Part shown: positions 21,790 to 32,159 of the stretch, one piece after another | How positions within the stretch are numbered: position 1 is the stretch's first letter | Layout: each line of letters begins with the position of its first letter | Source: Phascolarctos cinereus | Lineage: Eukaryota; Chordata; Mammalia; Diprotodontia; Phascolarctidae | Reading direction: 5' to 3' | Assembly (NCBI RefSeq): GCF_002099425.1 | Contig: NW_018343964.1 | Location: 9,836,001-9,900,000 of the forward strand | Length of the DNA: 64,000 nt | The notes under the pieces: model-generated | Seen by the model: only the letters and a program-made list of their open reading frames with translations | Told to the model about the DNA's origin: nothing | Databases searched by the model: none | Program-made: the position numbers and the translations under genes

Positions 21790-22450
21790 TAGCATATAGG
21801 ACAGAAAGATACTGTGCAGCCATGACAAATTCAACTGGAGATAAATGGTTCATGAATATAAGAATAAAAATTCTTCCATCTTACTTCCACATTTCTTAAT
21901 ACTCCCTGGTGGATTGGATGAATTTTTTTTTCCCTCTTCCCCAAGAAACTCTAGCGGCAGGACAAGGGTTTAACTATGGAGTGAATGACTACGCTGTGTT
22001 GTGGCAGTTAAGAAGGGAGCCATGAGTGAAACCTATTCTAGTCTGTTTAGGAGCACAAACAGGAAGATACGGACTACAGTAAATTTTAAGCATATGAGAA
22101 GTGTGACGAGAAGGGAAAGGATTCCTTTCTGACTATTGAAGCAACACCATTTCCTCCTAGCACCGAACACTCCATTGAGATGACACCCAAAAGTGTTTTA
22201 GGCTATAACCATACGTGTGAAATGCAGATGTTGACATCATTCCTGGCTCAATATAATCACTCATTTATACTTAAACTGTGCTTTTCTTTCCAGGAGCTAA
22301 AGGCACATTGTAGATATTATCTTGTTAATCTTCCCAGCGGCCCTGCCAAGTAAGTAGGGTGCAGGTATGTAAACTTCTTTGCAAATGTATTCATAGAGTT
22401 ACTAGGAAGACAAGGTACTTAAACAAAAGCCACATAGTAAGAAGGTGAAA
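21790..22450. other. No recognised feature
   Basis: Unique-looking. A MIR-like echo ('ttatcttgttaatcttcccagcggccctg') at 22,300-22,350 is too short to call. Confidence 0.4.
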
Positions 22451-22451
22451 C

Positions 22452-22990
22452 CAGTCAATCAATCCATCAACAAACGTTTATGAAGCTCCTACTCCTAGGT
22501 ACTGTGCTGGATGTTAGAGATACAAAGGCAAAAAAAAATTGACAGTTTCTTCTCTTTAGAAGTTTATATTCTACTAGAGGAGAGAAGTAGATGCATATTC
22601 ATGGGAATATGAGTTATATACAAATAAACATAAATTATTTCAGGGGTAAGGGTACTAATAATAGTGGAGAGCATCAAGAAAGACCTCTTAAAGGAAATCA
22701 CACTAGAAGAGAGCTAGGAACTGTTGAGGAAGCTGCAAGCCTGTTTGCTGGAACATTCTAGAAAGATGGGCTCCAGGTAGATTATTGAAGGGCTTTAAAT
22801 ACCAAACAGGGAGGTTGGTATTTCATCCCAAAGGCAATAGTGAGCCAGAGAAAGTGCTAGAGCAGGGTAGTGACATAGACCTCTGCTTTAAAAATGCCAC
22901 TTAGGCAGCTTTGTGAAGACAGATTAAAGGGGGCAGGGAGAACAAACTGAAGCTCTTACCAATTACTCACACACCACAATGAGAGGTGAT
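22452..22990 (+). repeat. Unnamed old repeat ('X-type'), long copy
   Basis: It starts with 'catcaacaaacgtttatgaagctcctac' and 'tactgtgctggatgttagagatac', then 'ttctactagaggagagaagtag' and 'gggctttaaataccaaacagggaggttggtatttcatccc', ending 'gacatagacctctgctttaaaaatgccac'. The same order occurs at 25.65-26.40 kb. Non-coding here. Confidence 0.6.
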
Positions 22991-23240
22991 GAGGCTATGA
23001 ACTAGGTTGGTTATGGCTTTCATGCTGGAAAGGAAAGTTATAGGGATACTCTTTAAAGTCAAGGAATTTTCTGCTGAGTTGAAGATGCTTCTGCTACCAC
23101 AAGAGAAGTAGTAAGATTAAGTGAAATAAAGTACTAATTTGAGAAAGAAATAAAATTCTAGATTTGAGTCCAAACTCTACGATTTAGTCATTGCCATGAC
23201 TTGCAAGTGAATTAGATTTAAGTGAGGGAGGGCTGTGCAT
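22991..23240. other. No recognised feature
   Basis: It could be further X-type or unrelated unique sequence; nothing diagnostic. Confidence 0.35.
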
Positions 23241-23241
23241 T

Positions 23242-23432
23242 GATTGGCCAATAACAAATAAAAGATACTCATGGAGAGGAAGAACACTACTTGGAGGGAT
23301 AAATCAGAAAGGGCTTCATGTAGGAGGTGTCCCTTGAACTAAGCCATAAAGGGAATTAGAAATCCCATGAGGCAGAGGTTAGGAGGGAGAGCATTCCAGG
23401 CCTGGGTCACAATTTGTAGGAAGGAATGGGAA
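23242..23432 (+). repeat. X-type repeat, middle part
   Basis: 'agggcttcatgtaggaggtgtcccttgaactaagcc' and 'agggagagcattccaggcctggg' match the middle of the X-type repeat (compare 25,855-25,945). Confidence 0.55.
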
Positions 23433-23882
23433 ATGTCTATTTCCTTCTGACTGCTTCTGTTTTAACTGGGCCACCAGCTTGGACACTGGAAGAAAGAGTG
23501 ACTTCGAATCTGTAAATAATTAGACCTTTCACTGGAAAACCAGAGGAAGAGAGGAGAAAAGAGAAAGATGCCTGGGGCTACAGGTATATCAAACTCTAAA
23601 GAATGTGGCAAGCGTGAAACCTGGGTCTGTGTGAATGGAATTCAGGAATGTGGTGTATACACATGGCATGGGGCAGGGAACTCTGAAAATAAAGGTATCC
23701 CATGTCTTCTGGAATGTAGACCCTTTTTCTAGGATTGACATGGTAAGGTATTCCATAGGAAATACTTGTTTAATTAATTTTAACCAGAACTTAGTTGTGG
23801 GTAGGCTAGATTCTACCCAGCACTGGTATTGCTTCTCTAATCCAAGATAATGTGCATTTTTAAAAAATCCAAAGCACAAACC
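23433..23882. other. No recognised feature
   Basis: Open frames on both strands (23,589-23,885) are mirror overlaps without motifs. Confidence 0.4.
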
Positions 23883-23948
23883 CACAGGATTTGAACTCTT
23901 AACCTTTAAAGTACAAGGCAGCTTCTTTGGCCACTGGGCTTCCCAATT
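23883..23948 (-). other. tRNA-like segment (pseudo-tRNA or SINE head)
   Basis: On the minus strand an A-box-like 'aagcccagtggcc' is followed, at class-I tRNA spacing (40 bases from AGT to the TTC of the B box), by a B-box-like 'gagttcaaatcct'. An imperfect anticodon stem (CCTT/AAGG) lies between. The acceptor arms do not pair, so it is not a working tRNA. It differs from the SINE heads in this window. Confidence 0.3.
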
Positions 23949-24515
23949 CTTGTTTACCAGGACTGGGAGTTCCCATCAGACAGAGCTCCACTTGTTCACT
24001 CTCCAAGTAGAATAATGTTGAAGAACTCCAAGGAAAGTCCATTTTAAAATAGCAATCTAAGACACCACCAGGGTTTTGGGCCTCTGAATTGGTTCCTTAC
24101 CTCACAGTGAGATTTACAAATTTCAATGAAAATCAGATTAGGATTCAAGGGACTCTTATTTTTCTGTAATGACATATTGTAGGAGAGAAAGAAAGAGATT
24201 TTTCTGGAGATATTCCTCCGGATAGAGTGCACTTGCAACAATTGTTTTCTTGGTATGTGAAAGACATATGTGACAATAAGCACAATGCCATTCCCAGACT
24301 TGCTGCCCCTCGGACCTGAACTGTGACTGTTTGATCAGGGACCACTGTTAGAACCTAGAGTTCTTTTTTTTACATAGGATATTTTCTCTCTCAATTCTTC
24401 ATTCAGCTAGAAAGTAACCAGTGACACAAAACAGGTAAGAACCCCTGAATAAAAGTAAATTAATAGTAATGTAAGTACATTTAGAAAGGATATGACATAG
24501 TTTTTAAAAAAAAAA
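23949..24515. other. No recognised feature
   Basis: Unique-looking sequence; small minus-strand frames show no motif. Confidence 0.4.
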
Positions 24516-24517
24516 GA

Positions 24518-24662
24518 GCTGGTGTCGGAGTTAGGAAGACCTGCCTCAGACCCATACTAGCATCATCACCATGGTCAAGCAATTAAGTCAGAGACAAGTT
24601 GCCTGTGGAGGGAGGTTTAACACCATGAGCTCTTCACACTGATGAAATCACAGGTCTGGGCT
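24518..24662 (+). repeat. MIR3/Ther2-like SINE
   Basis: 'agctggtgtcggagttaggaagacctg' head and the tail 'tgtggagggaggtttaac ... tgatgaaatcacaggtctggg' as in the copies at 218 and 35,993. The CORE is shortened. Confidence 0.65.
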
Positions 24663-24710
24663 TTAAATACCAAACAAGGAGGTTGGTATTTTATTCCAGA
24701 GGAATTGTTC
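24660..24710 (+). repeat. X-type repeat scrap
   Basis: 'gctttaaataccaaacaaggaggttggtattttattcc' is almost identical to 22,790-22,828 of the long X-type copy. Confidence 0.6.
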
Positions 24711-24711
24711 T

Positions 24712-24835
24712 TAAAAGTAATTTTTTTTATTCTAAACATTTATTTTAAAAAATTTTGGTTCCAAATTCTCTCCCTCCCTCCAGCTCCTCCCCCACTCACT
24801 GAGAGGGCAAGCAATAAAAATAAAATAAACTAAGA
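24712..24835 (-). repeat. L1 3'-UTR fragment
   Basis: A T/A-rich start followed by 'ggttccaaattctctccctccctccagctcctcccccactcactgagagggcaagcaat' is the complemented 3' UTR of an older L1 group. Only the 3' tip is left. Confidence 0.65.
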
Positions 24836-24885
24836 AAATACGATCTTCAAAATGTAGTTTGTTAGGCCTTAGTTTCTCCCACCAC

Positions 24886-25115
24886 TAGGAATAAGGAAGA
24901 AAGGAAGGAAGGAGGGGAGAAAGGAAGAAAGGAGGGAAGAAGCAAAGAAGGAAGGAAGGAAAGAATGCAGGAGGGGAAAAAGAGAGAAAAAGAAAAACAG
25001 AGAAGAGAGAAAGGGGAAAGAAAAAGAAAGAGAGAATAAGGAAAGAAAAAAGAAAGAGGTGAGAAAAAATAAGAGAAAAAGAGAAAGGAAGGAAAGAAGG
25101 AAAGATAAAGGAATG
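24886..25115. repeat. Polypurine tract (GGAA/GAAA-rich)
   Basis: About 230 bases almost free of pyrimidines on the plus strand, built of degenerate aagg and aaag tetranucleotides. The open frames on the complement (F/S/L/P only) are artefacts of this composition. Mirror-symmetrical purine tracts can form triplex DNA. Confidence 0.95.
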
Positions 25116-25139
25116 TCTGTTTCTCACATTTGACTGTGA

Positions 25140-25652
25140 AAAAATCCATATACTGTGGCCTCAAAAGGAAAAAAAAACACAATTCTGTGGCAAAAAGGAA
25201 TGAAAAAGTCCTCAGAAAAGAAAGGTTAGGAACTGGGTTTTATTCTCTGCAGGTTTAAAGGCAGAAAGTGCCAAAAAGCAGCTTTCTGGAAAGTTTCCTC
25301 TGGATCTGGCTCACACCACCAGTCTTGGCTGAAGGAGAAAGATTTGGAGGACTGTGGCTTGGAATGTGCGGATGTTAAAATCAGACGTTGTTCCCTTTTC
25401 TCTATAACAACAACAAGCCTTTGCTTTGGCGCCATGCATGTGTGCAGGGTTTTCTGGTCCTTCCCTGTTCCTTATATTACTGGGGGTGGAGAGAAGGGAG
25501 GGCAGCAAATTCTTAGGAAAGCTTTTGTATTTTCTTGAGGAAATTTTTTATCTTAGCCATCCCATAGGATAGGCCCTGAGAAACTAATAGTCACTATAAG
25601 CATCCTTAGGTGAGGAAGCTGAAGCTGGAATGACCTATGGAAAGCACATAAC
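25140..25652. other. No recognised feature
   Basis: Unique-looking, no gene evidence. Confidence 0.4.
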
Positions 25653-25654
25653 AA

Positions 25655-26042
25655 TCAATGAACAAGAGTTTATTAAGTCCCTACTAAGTGCCAGCTGCAG
25701 TGTTTGGAATTAGAAATGCAAAGACAAAAACCACACAGCTTATATTCTAATGAAGGAATATACCATGTTCACAGATAAGTAAATATATGCAAAATAAATA
25801 TGAATTGATTGGGGGAATCACTAAGACACTGAGAGAATTGGAAAAGTCCTCTTGTCAGAGCTGACTCTTGAGCTGAGCCTTGAAGGAAGTTAGGATTCCA
25901 GGAGAAAAGTTGAGGAGGGAAAGCATTCCAGGCAAGGTAGGAGAAGGGCAGCTTATACAAAGGGGCAGAGGCAGGACATAGAATAATGGGTTCTGGCAAA
26001 GCAAGTCAGTCAGTTTGACTTGGGCACAGAGTGTGTGTGTGT

Positions 26043-26095
<53 letters not shown>

Positions 26096-26412
26096 ACAGA
26101 GAGACAGAGAGAGAGAAACATACAGTCAGCCTGGAAATGTAGTCTGGAGCCAGATTTTAAAGGGTTGAAAATGCATAACAAATCAGTTATATTTTATGCT
26201 AGAGACAACAGGGACCCAATGAAACTTCTTGGGCAGGACATTGACATGATTAGACCTGTGCTTTGAGAATATCAATCCAGCAGCTCTGTAGAGGACAGAT
26301 TGGAAAGGTGACAGTCTGGATGTACCAAGGCCAATTAGGAAGTTACTGCTGAAACAGGCTAGGCCAGTGGTGTTGAGAGCTTGAATTAAGATAACTGTGT
26401 TATAAGCAAATA
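25655..26412 (+). repeat. Unnamed old repeat ('X-type'), long copy
   Basis: In order: 'caagagtttattaagtccctactaagtgccagctgcagtg', 'gagctgactcttgagctgagccttg', 'aaagcattccaggcaaggtaggagaagg', a (GT)n expansion, and 'gaaacttcttgggcaggacattgacatgattagacctg', ending at the 'caggctaggccagtgg' region. The most complete copy in the window. Confidence 0.6.
26031..26098. repeat. (GT)n microsatellite
   Basis: About 30 GT units with one 'ac' interruption, followed by a (GA)-rich stretch to 26,118. It is embedded in the X-type repeat. Confidence 0.97.
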
Positions 26413-26880
26413 AATGGGACAGTCAGGGTTAAAACTTGTAATTTCCACTTCCTCGGGTCTTGCTCTTTCTGGCCCTTTGTGCCAAGTTGTCCTAAGACAC
26501 TGTCATAAAACCATAGATGCAAGAAGGGCTTTGTTCATGCAAATCAAACAGTCATGGGATACTTGAATGAATCATTATTTCCTGGGAGATTATGAAGGAG
26601 AGTAAAACTTCATCAGGGTAGACTAATTTACAAATTTTTACAATTCTAAGGAGACGAATTTTATTCTATCTGTGAAAGAAATTTGCTCAGCAATGAACAC
26701 TGTAAATAAGAATGCAGGAAGTAGGCTCTACCCACCCCAAACCAAATAATTCTCATCACTTCTTAAGCACTCGTTTACATAAAATGATTGATGCAGTAAT
26801 TACAAACTTCTTATCTAGTTAAGCAAATATGAAAGGACCTCTACTTTGCAGTGCTTTTTAGGCAAAGTATACAGCAGAAA
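26413..26880. other. No recognised feature
   Basis: Start of the repeat-poor region. Contains 'ccaccccaaacc' and other unique-looking sequence, with no gene evidence. Confidence 0.4.
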
Positions 26881-26884
26881 GAAT

Positions 26885-27035
26885 GTTGGAGAGTAGTTGG
26901 AAGAGTGAGGTTCTAGGTCTGGCTTTGCTAGCAACTAGCTGTGTAACCCAACCCAAGCCTCAGTTTCCTTACCTGCAAAATGAGGGTACTTTCTTTATGA
27001 TCCCTTCTATTTCTGAAGTCCTATGACTCTATGGG
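26885..27035 (+). repeat. MIR SINE
   Basis: 'ggttctaggtctggctttgctagc', 'gtgtaacccaacccaagcctcagtttccttacctgcaaaatgagg' and 'cttctatttctgaagtcctatgac' follow MIR order. Confidence 0.8.
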
Positions 27036-27039
27036 CTAC

Positions 27040-29155
27040 TATACATGACTTAAAATAAGGCAACCTCACTGGTTTAAGAATGCCAGTGAGTCAAACGTTT
27101 TACTAAGTCCCCCTAATAATCAGAATGAACAGGTTTGTATCAATTAAATTTTGGTTACCCTTTTTCTTGTTTCACATAAACTCCAGTGGCCCTTGCTGTA
27201 AATGGTTTCCCAGATAATTATCTACAGCTGCCCTTTATCGATAAGTTCTTTCAGAGCAAAGATTGTCTATTCTATAAAACTCATTATGGTTTTTGGTGTG
27301 CAATCGCCATTCATTTTTCAGTATTCACTGGCAGCAGGATGGCTTCAGAGTGCATTAATTTATTCAGCTGGACACTGGCTAAGCCTAAAGTACCGCTCTT
27401 CAAAAAAACAGATCTGCTTCAAGAGAGCCTTATTTGATCTTCTGTTTATAGGTCTTTACTGCTCTGAAGCCTCACATTCATTTCCCTTCTTTGTTTCCAA
27501 GGGCTTCCTTCCTAGGACACATTGTCTTCATGTCTTACTTCATGTTGATAACTAATGTTGTCATCAAAGAGAATGTAATATTTTTGCTGTTAGGGAATTT
27601 TGAAAGTTTTAACATGTCAACAACCCTGATAGTCATGTCTTTTAAATCAGTCTAAAATGGATCTGAAGAAGTCCACCCCCAAATTAGAGGTTTGACTCCA
27701 CCCACAATTTGGTAGGGAACAAAAATGGCCCTCTGAGAGATTATTCTGGTCTCACAGGAGTATTTTTCAGACCATTTGTCAGTGGAAATGAGCTCTCTTC
27801 AAATGAACTAACATTGTGGTTTTGACTCCCCTTAAAAGGTATTTCCCTCTATTGCCAGGAACCTTTCTGATCTTGGAAAAAAATTTTTTTTAAATGAGGG
27901 AATCAAATTAATGATAAAGTCCTTGAGCCGCTAACTTTACAGATTTGACTCAGACCAACTGGAAACGAATTTAATGTGGTTGTAGGAAGGAGTTGGCCAT
28001 GAGAAATTCTGGGAAGGATAAGTTGCAAACCACATTCCAATGGCTACTGGTTTTATTGCCTTGCTGCTGTTAGAAGGATCCAAAACCTCAGGGATTTTTG
28101 CAGAGACTAAAGGATGCCTTTATTTCTGCCTTCCTAAAATTGGTAATATAATATTAACTATGTTCAGGCTGTGTTTAGACAAGAGCAACAAAACTAAACT
28201 GTGGTACTTGACTTGTTATTTTCACTGTCATAACAATCAGATTGTTGGACAATCAATTGTAAGATGGTAGAAAATGTCAAATCTGCTTTACTGTGATTGA
28301 TTCTTACACAGTTGTGATGTGTAATCACATGTAATCTGGTCCAGGTCTTGGCAATCCATGAAAGAAGGTGTACTGTAGATCCAACATAATGCCATGTAAA
28401 AATTTAACTTAAAAACTGCTAGCACTGTTTGACATGTAAAGTGAATTCTGGAAGAAATTTACTACATTTTTTCCAGTGTCAATCACCCTTGACTAAAACT
28501 CAAGCTCCATCTATAAGAGCTCATTTCTATTTTAAAAAAATCAAATAGAGAAAAAAAAAACCCTAAACTTGTTGAAACTCTTGTCACAAGAGGCTGTCTT
28601 CTAATATGAAGGACCAGAGTAGATTTGGAGAGACTTTCCATTTCTCTGGCTTAATGCCCCTCCCCAGATGATCTGGAAACTTCAAAATTTGACATTGCCC
28701 AGGGTTTGGTAGTCAACTCTCCTTACAAGCACACAGATTCACAAGGCTCAAAACTTGAGCAATTTTATTTAAGTTAAGAGAAACAAATGGGATTCTCTCA
28801 GAGCTCAAAGAGAATATTGCTAACCACCAGAGATCCATCTTTACCCTCAGAGATCTTTATAATCTCCATCACTTATAGCTACCCTGGCTAAGCTTCCAGC
28901 AAAGGTATCTGGAAATTGCTTCTCTGTGTCAATTCACTCCTCTGCACTTTATGTGGTTCCTTTTTAACTAGAGATCATTCCTCTTGCCACTCAGCAGATG
29001 CTACCAGTTGTTATTCCCCATTGCTGTTCTCCTAATCTGAGCAGCCTCTCTACGTCGGTCTTTTCATCCTCTGGCAGATGGTACCAGCTTTATCTGTTTT
29101 GCCAGTGTGTTGACAGCTTTAAAAACACACTTCCGTAGCCAGGCATTTCTAAAGA
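27040..29155. other. Longest repeat-poor block
   Basis: About 2.1 kb in which I recognise no SINE, LINE or MITE, in a window otherwise about half repeats. No exon stands out. Two overlapping plus-strand frames at 27,186-27,555 are hydrophobic and lack motifs. Positions 28,316-28,345 hold 'gtgtaatcacatgtaatctgg', with two TAATC motifs 12 bases apart. It could include regulatory DNA, but that is inference from repeat exclusion alone. Confidence 0.35.
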
Positions 29156-29159
29156 TCAT

Positions 29160-29305
29160 AGGTCTAGATTTGTCAGTGACCTTAGAAGTTATCTAGTCTT
29201 TCATTTTACAGAATCAAAAACTTAGGGCCAGAGAGATGGAGAAACCAAGTGATTTAGGAAAGACCATACAAGGAGTAAGTAGCAAAGGTAAGATAGAGAG
29301 GCAGG
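29160..29305 (-). repeat. MIR SINE fragment
   Basis: 'gtcagtgaccttagaagttatctag', 'tcattttacagaatcaaaaactt' and 'gagatggagaaaccaagtgattt' match the complemented MIR. Confidence 0.65.
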
Positions 29306-29311
29306 AAAGAG

Positions 29312-29560
29312 TTTTTGTTGTTGTTCAGTCGTTTCAGTCATGTCTGCCTCTTCGTGACCCCATTGGAGGTTTTCTTGATAGAGATACTGGAGTGCTTTAC
29401 CATTTCTTCCTCTAACTCATTTTACAGATGAGGAAACTGAGGCAAACAGGTTAAGTGATTTGTTCAGGATCACACAGCTAGTAAGTGTCTAAGGCTAGAC
29501 TGGAATTCAGCTGACCCTAGGCCTGGCCCTCTATCCACTGTGGCACCTAGCTGTCCTCTA
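29312..29560 (-). repeat. CORE-SINE with RTE/BovB-type tail
   Basis: Begins with the (ttg)-rich end and 'tgtctgcctcttcgtgaccccattgg' (RTE tail complement) and ends with the head complement 'ctatccactgtggcacctagctgtcc'. Full length. Confidence 0.94.
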
Positions 29561-29722
29561 GTTGGAAAGAGTCCTGGATATGAAATCAAAAGTCAAATCC
29601 TAACTTTTACTACTTGTGTGACCCTAGGTCACTTTACCTCTCTAGATTTCCTCATCTGGAGGCCTTTGGATTAGATGACCTCTAAGGTCATTTATAGCTT
29701 CCAAATCTATGATCCCATGAAC
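29561..29722 (+). repeat. MIR SINE
   Basis: 'ttggaaagagtcctggatatgaaatc', 'gtgtgaccctaggtcactttacctctc' and 'ccaaatctatgatcccatg' are in MIR order. It abuts the preceding SINE. Confidence 0.75.
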
Positions 29723-29829
29723 CCAAGTCCTCTAGATCCAAAATCCATGCATTTTCTTGGGGTAACCAAACCTAGACCTCATACACATTAATTTTTCCAA
29801 TAGCTAGATAACTTACTTTCAACTCATAC

Positions 29830-30720
29830 CTTAAAGAGGATGTCTTGGGTGGTCCTCAAGATTGTAGAGTGAGTGGGAGCAGAACAGACCATTCCTCTCA
29901 CAACTATTCCAATATGGATGAAAAAGGCAAACAAAATGGAGCAATAATCAAGAAATCCAAGGAGAGGCTACAGTAAGAACATTTTCCGTTCTAGATTGAC
30001 ACAGAGAGAGCCAGAAACCTGTGAGCACCAGGGAATGAGTCTATGGACAGAAAAGCCTAGCTTGGGAGGGCGCACACAGAAGAAGTTTGGGGACTAGGGT
30101 GCAAGCCAGGAAAGCTTGGAGTCTACTGGTATGTGCAAGAGCAGAGGGCTAGAAGCAAGATCTAGGTCTAGCCTGGAACCTGCAATAATGTCATTCTGAT
30201 GCCACCTGGGCTCAGGAGCCTTTGGGGCTTGGAAAAAGAGGGCAATATTCAGGGATTACCCAGGATCAAGTTAACCTGGGTAGACCACTCTGGCACAGTG
30301 TGCTAGCTTCAGTCACCCCTGATGTTCTTGAAGAGTATAACACTAACTACTCAGACCGGAGATGATACAGATCAGGACCAATGAAGGCCCCATCATTCCA
30401 GACTGAAGTGGCCCAACACAAAGTCTCAATTCAGGAAATAAGGCATGGAGTAGAAAAAACCTGCACCAAGGAAATCCTATAGAGCCAGGGATACCCAGAA
30501 AAAGACACAAACCCAGAAAAAGAAAACAAGCCTACATCACCTATAAACAATAAAAGAAAATCACATAAACTGCTGGAATTGCTGAAATAAATGAAGCAAG
30601 AGTGTTTTTTTTAATGATAGTATAACTGAAATGAGAACTCTAGATGAAAGAATGAAAAAGGAAATGGGAGGAAAGGATGGAAAAAGAGATGAGAGCTCTA
30701 ATAGAAAGAAAACAGACATG
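29830..30720 (+). repeat. Probable L1 5' UTR / ORF1 start fragment
   Basis: A GC-moderate, CpG-poor block with 'tatggatgaaaaaggcaaacaaaatgg', then 'gaaaaagacacaaacccagaaaaagaaaac' and an A-rich lysine/asparagine-type stretch, as expected for an L1 5' UTR grading into ORF1. No intact ORF1 or coiled coil can be read. The assignment rests on composition and phrase similarity. Confidence 0.45.
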
Positions 30721-30937
30721 GGTATCACTCTCTAAGTCTAATAGGCTCATGATGGCCTATTTCAGTTTATGTCATCTTTGCTCCAGCAGATAGGGCTGCA
30801 TGTCCTGTTTATGGCAGCATTTTCCCATTGGAACTAAGGTCTCGCAGTGAAATAGACAGTACCTTGTGTTTACCCTGGGACAGCTAGGTGGGCTTTTTCA
30901 AATGACCAAGACTATTTCCCAAAATAAGTAGGAAGAG

Positions 30938-31076
30938 GGAGAAGTAGATGACGCAGTGGATAGAGCACATGCCCTGGAGTCAGGAGGACATGAGTTCAAA
31001 TCCATCCTCAAACATATTCCTAGTCTAGGCAAGTCACTTAACCCTGATTGCCTCCAAGAAACAGACAAAATATGAG
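30938..31076 (+). repeat. Short CORE-SINE
   Basis: 'gatgacgcagtggatagagcac', 'ggagtcaggaggacatgagttcaaatcc' and 'caagtcacttaaccctgattgcctcc' form the short head-plus-CORE SINE without RTE tail. It ends in 'aagaaacagacaaaa'. Confidence 0.88.
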
Positions 31077-31304
31077 TAGGAGGAGGGACCTCCTGGTGCT
31101 TCCTGCATTCTGGGTAAGAGAAATATGTGCAATTCTGCTACACCACTTATAAATTGAATTGCAGTTTCTGTCAGTAAAAACGAGGTGCACTCAAACGTTC
31201 ATCAAGGTACTTAAAAATGTACCATATACACACCAACTTGTGTATATGGCACACTCACCAGTCACGTATTTAAGGTGCTCATTTGGTCAATTCAGCACAA
31301 AAAC

Positions 31305-31690
31305 TGTAGTTTTGTTGTTATTGTTTGTCCTTTGTTCTTAAAGAGACTTGCCTGTAAATCGGATTTAAGTGAGGTGGAGCTGCAAAAAGCCATCAGCCTC
31401 ACTCTACCCTCCAGAGTCATCAAAGTTTAGTGGCAAAACAGTAGTCAAGATGACTGGTGATTGGGGCAGCTAGAGGGCGCAGTGGATAGAGCACTGGCCC
31501 TGGATTCAGGAGGACCTGAGTTCAAATCCGACCTCAGACACATAATGCATACTAGCTGTGTGTGACCCTGGGCAAGTCACTTAACCCCATTGCCTAGCCA
31601 AAAGGAAAAAAAAAAGATGACTGGTGATGGGCCAGAATGCAGTGGGGTGATCTTTGCCTTTCTCACTGTAGTTATCAGCTAACAGCTAAA
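31305..31690 (+). repeat. Inverted-end repeat family, partial copy split by a SINE
   Basis: 'ttgttgttattgtttgtcctttgttcttaaagag' matches the left end of the element at 61.48 kb. 'cagcctcactctaccctccagagtcatcaaag' and 'gactggtgatgggccagaatgcagtgg' match its interior (62,193-62,280). A young SINE sits inside (31,462-31,613). The family name is unknown to me. Confidence 0.6.
31462..31613 (+). repeat. Young short A-tailed CORE-SINE with perfect target duplication
   Basis: Head 'ggggcagctagagggcgcag' onward is close to the apparent consensus, CORE 'gaccctgggcaagtcacttaacccc', and a short A tail. It is flanked by a perfect 15-bp duplication 'aagatgactggtgat' at 31,447-31,461 and 31,614-31,628. The lack of an RTE tail plus poly-A points to L1 machinery. 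Confidence 0.95.
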
Positions 31691-32110
31691 GTAGAAAACA
31701 AGCTGTCATTTAGAACACAAGTAATTCCACTTCCCTGTGTGTACATATATCCTGATACGTGTGGATTTCAACTATAGTTGAATTAATATTATTTTTAATC
31801 TGAATACTGAACATCTTATGGGATTGGCAGTGCTACAGTCTATTTTAAAAATCTGGAATAAATGGTGATCATATATAATAAGTTTCATGCCAGCAGTACA
31901 TGTATGTTCCCATAGCGTGTATTCAGTGTTATTTCTCAGGGTTTTAGATCTATCAAAGGGAACAAAGGCTGAGAAATATGTACTTGGCTGGTGTAGAAGT
32001 GTGAGAGAAGGGGGGAGAAAATCCAGGAGTTTAATTTTAACCGTTAAAGCCCTGGACATTTGTGAATTTCCTCCCACACAAGTACATATTTAAACTCACT
32101 GTAACCACTT
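31691..32110. other. No recognised feature
   Basis: Unique-looking. Open frames on opposite strands at 31,772-32,093 mirror each other. Confidence 0.4.
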
Positions 32111-32152
32111 TGTGAGTGTGTGTGTGTGTGTGTGTGTGCGCACACACACATG
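32111..32152. repeat. (TG)n-(CA)n self-complementary microsatellite
   Basis: A (TG) run changes to (CA) through 'gcgcac', so the tract is itself a palindrome able to fold or adopt Z-DNA. Confidence 0.95.
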
Positions 32153-32159
32153 CATAAAA

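Noticed and set aside
22290-22345. Exon-like 'tttccag ... aagtaagt' between splice-like signals
   Set aside because: The intervening bases resemble a short degraded MIR piece, and the frame is not protein-like.
24862-25182. Open frames of about 80-106 codons on the minus strand, rich in F, S, L and P
   Set aside because: They are the translation of the polypurine tract and have no other content.
25855-26266. Frames with (HT)n or (VC)n runs
   Set aside because: They come from the (GT)n microsatellite inside an X-type repeat.
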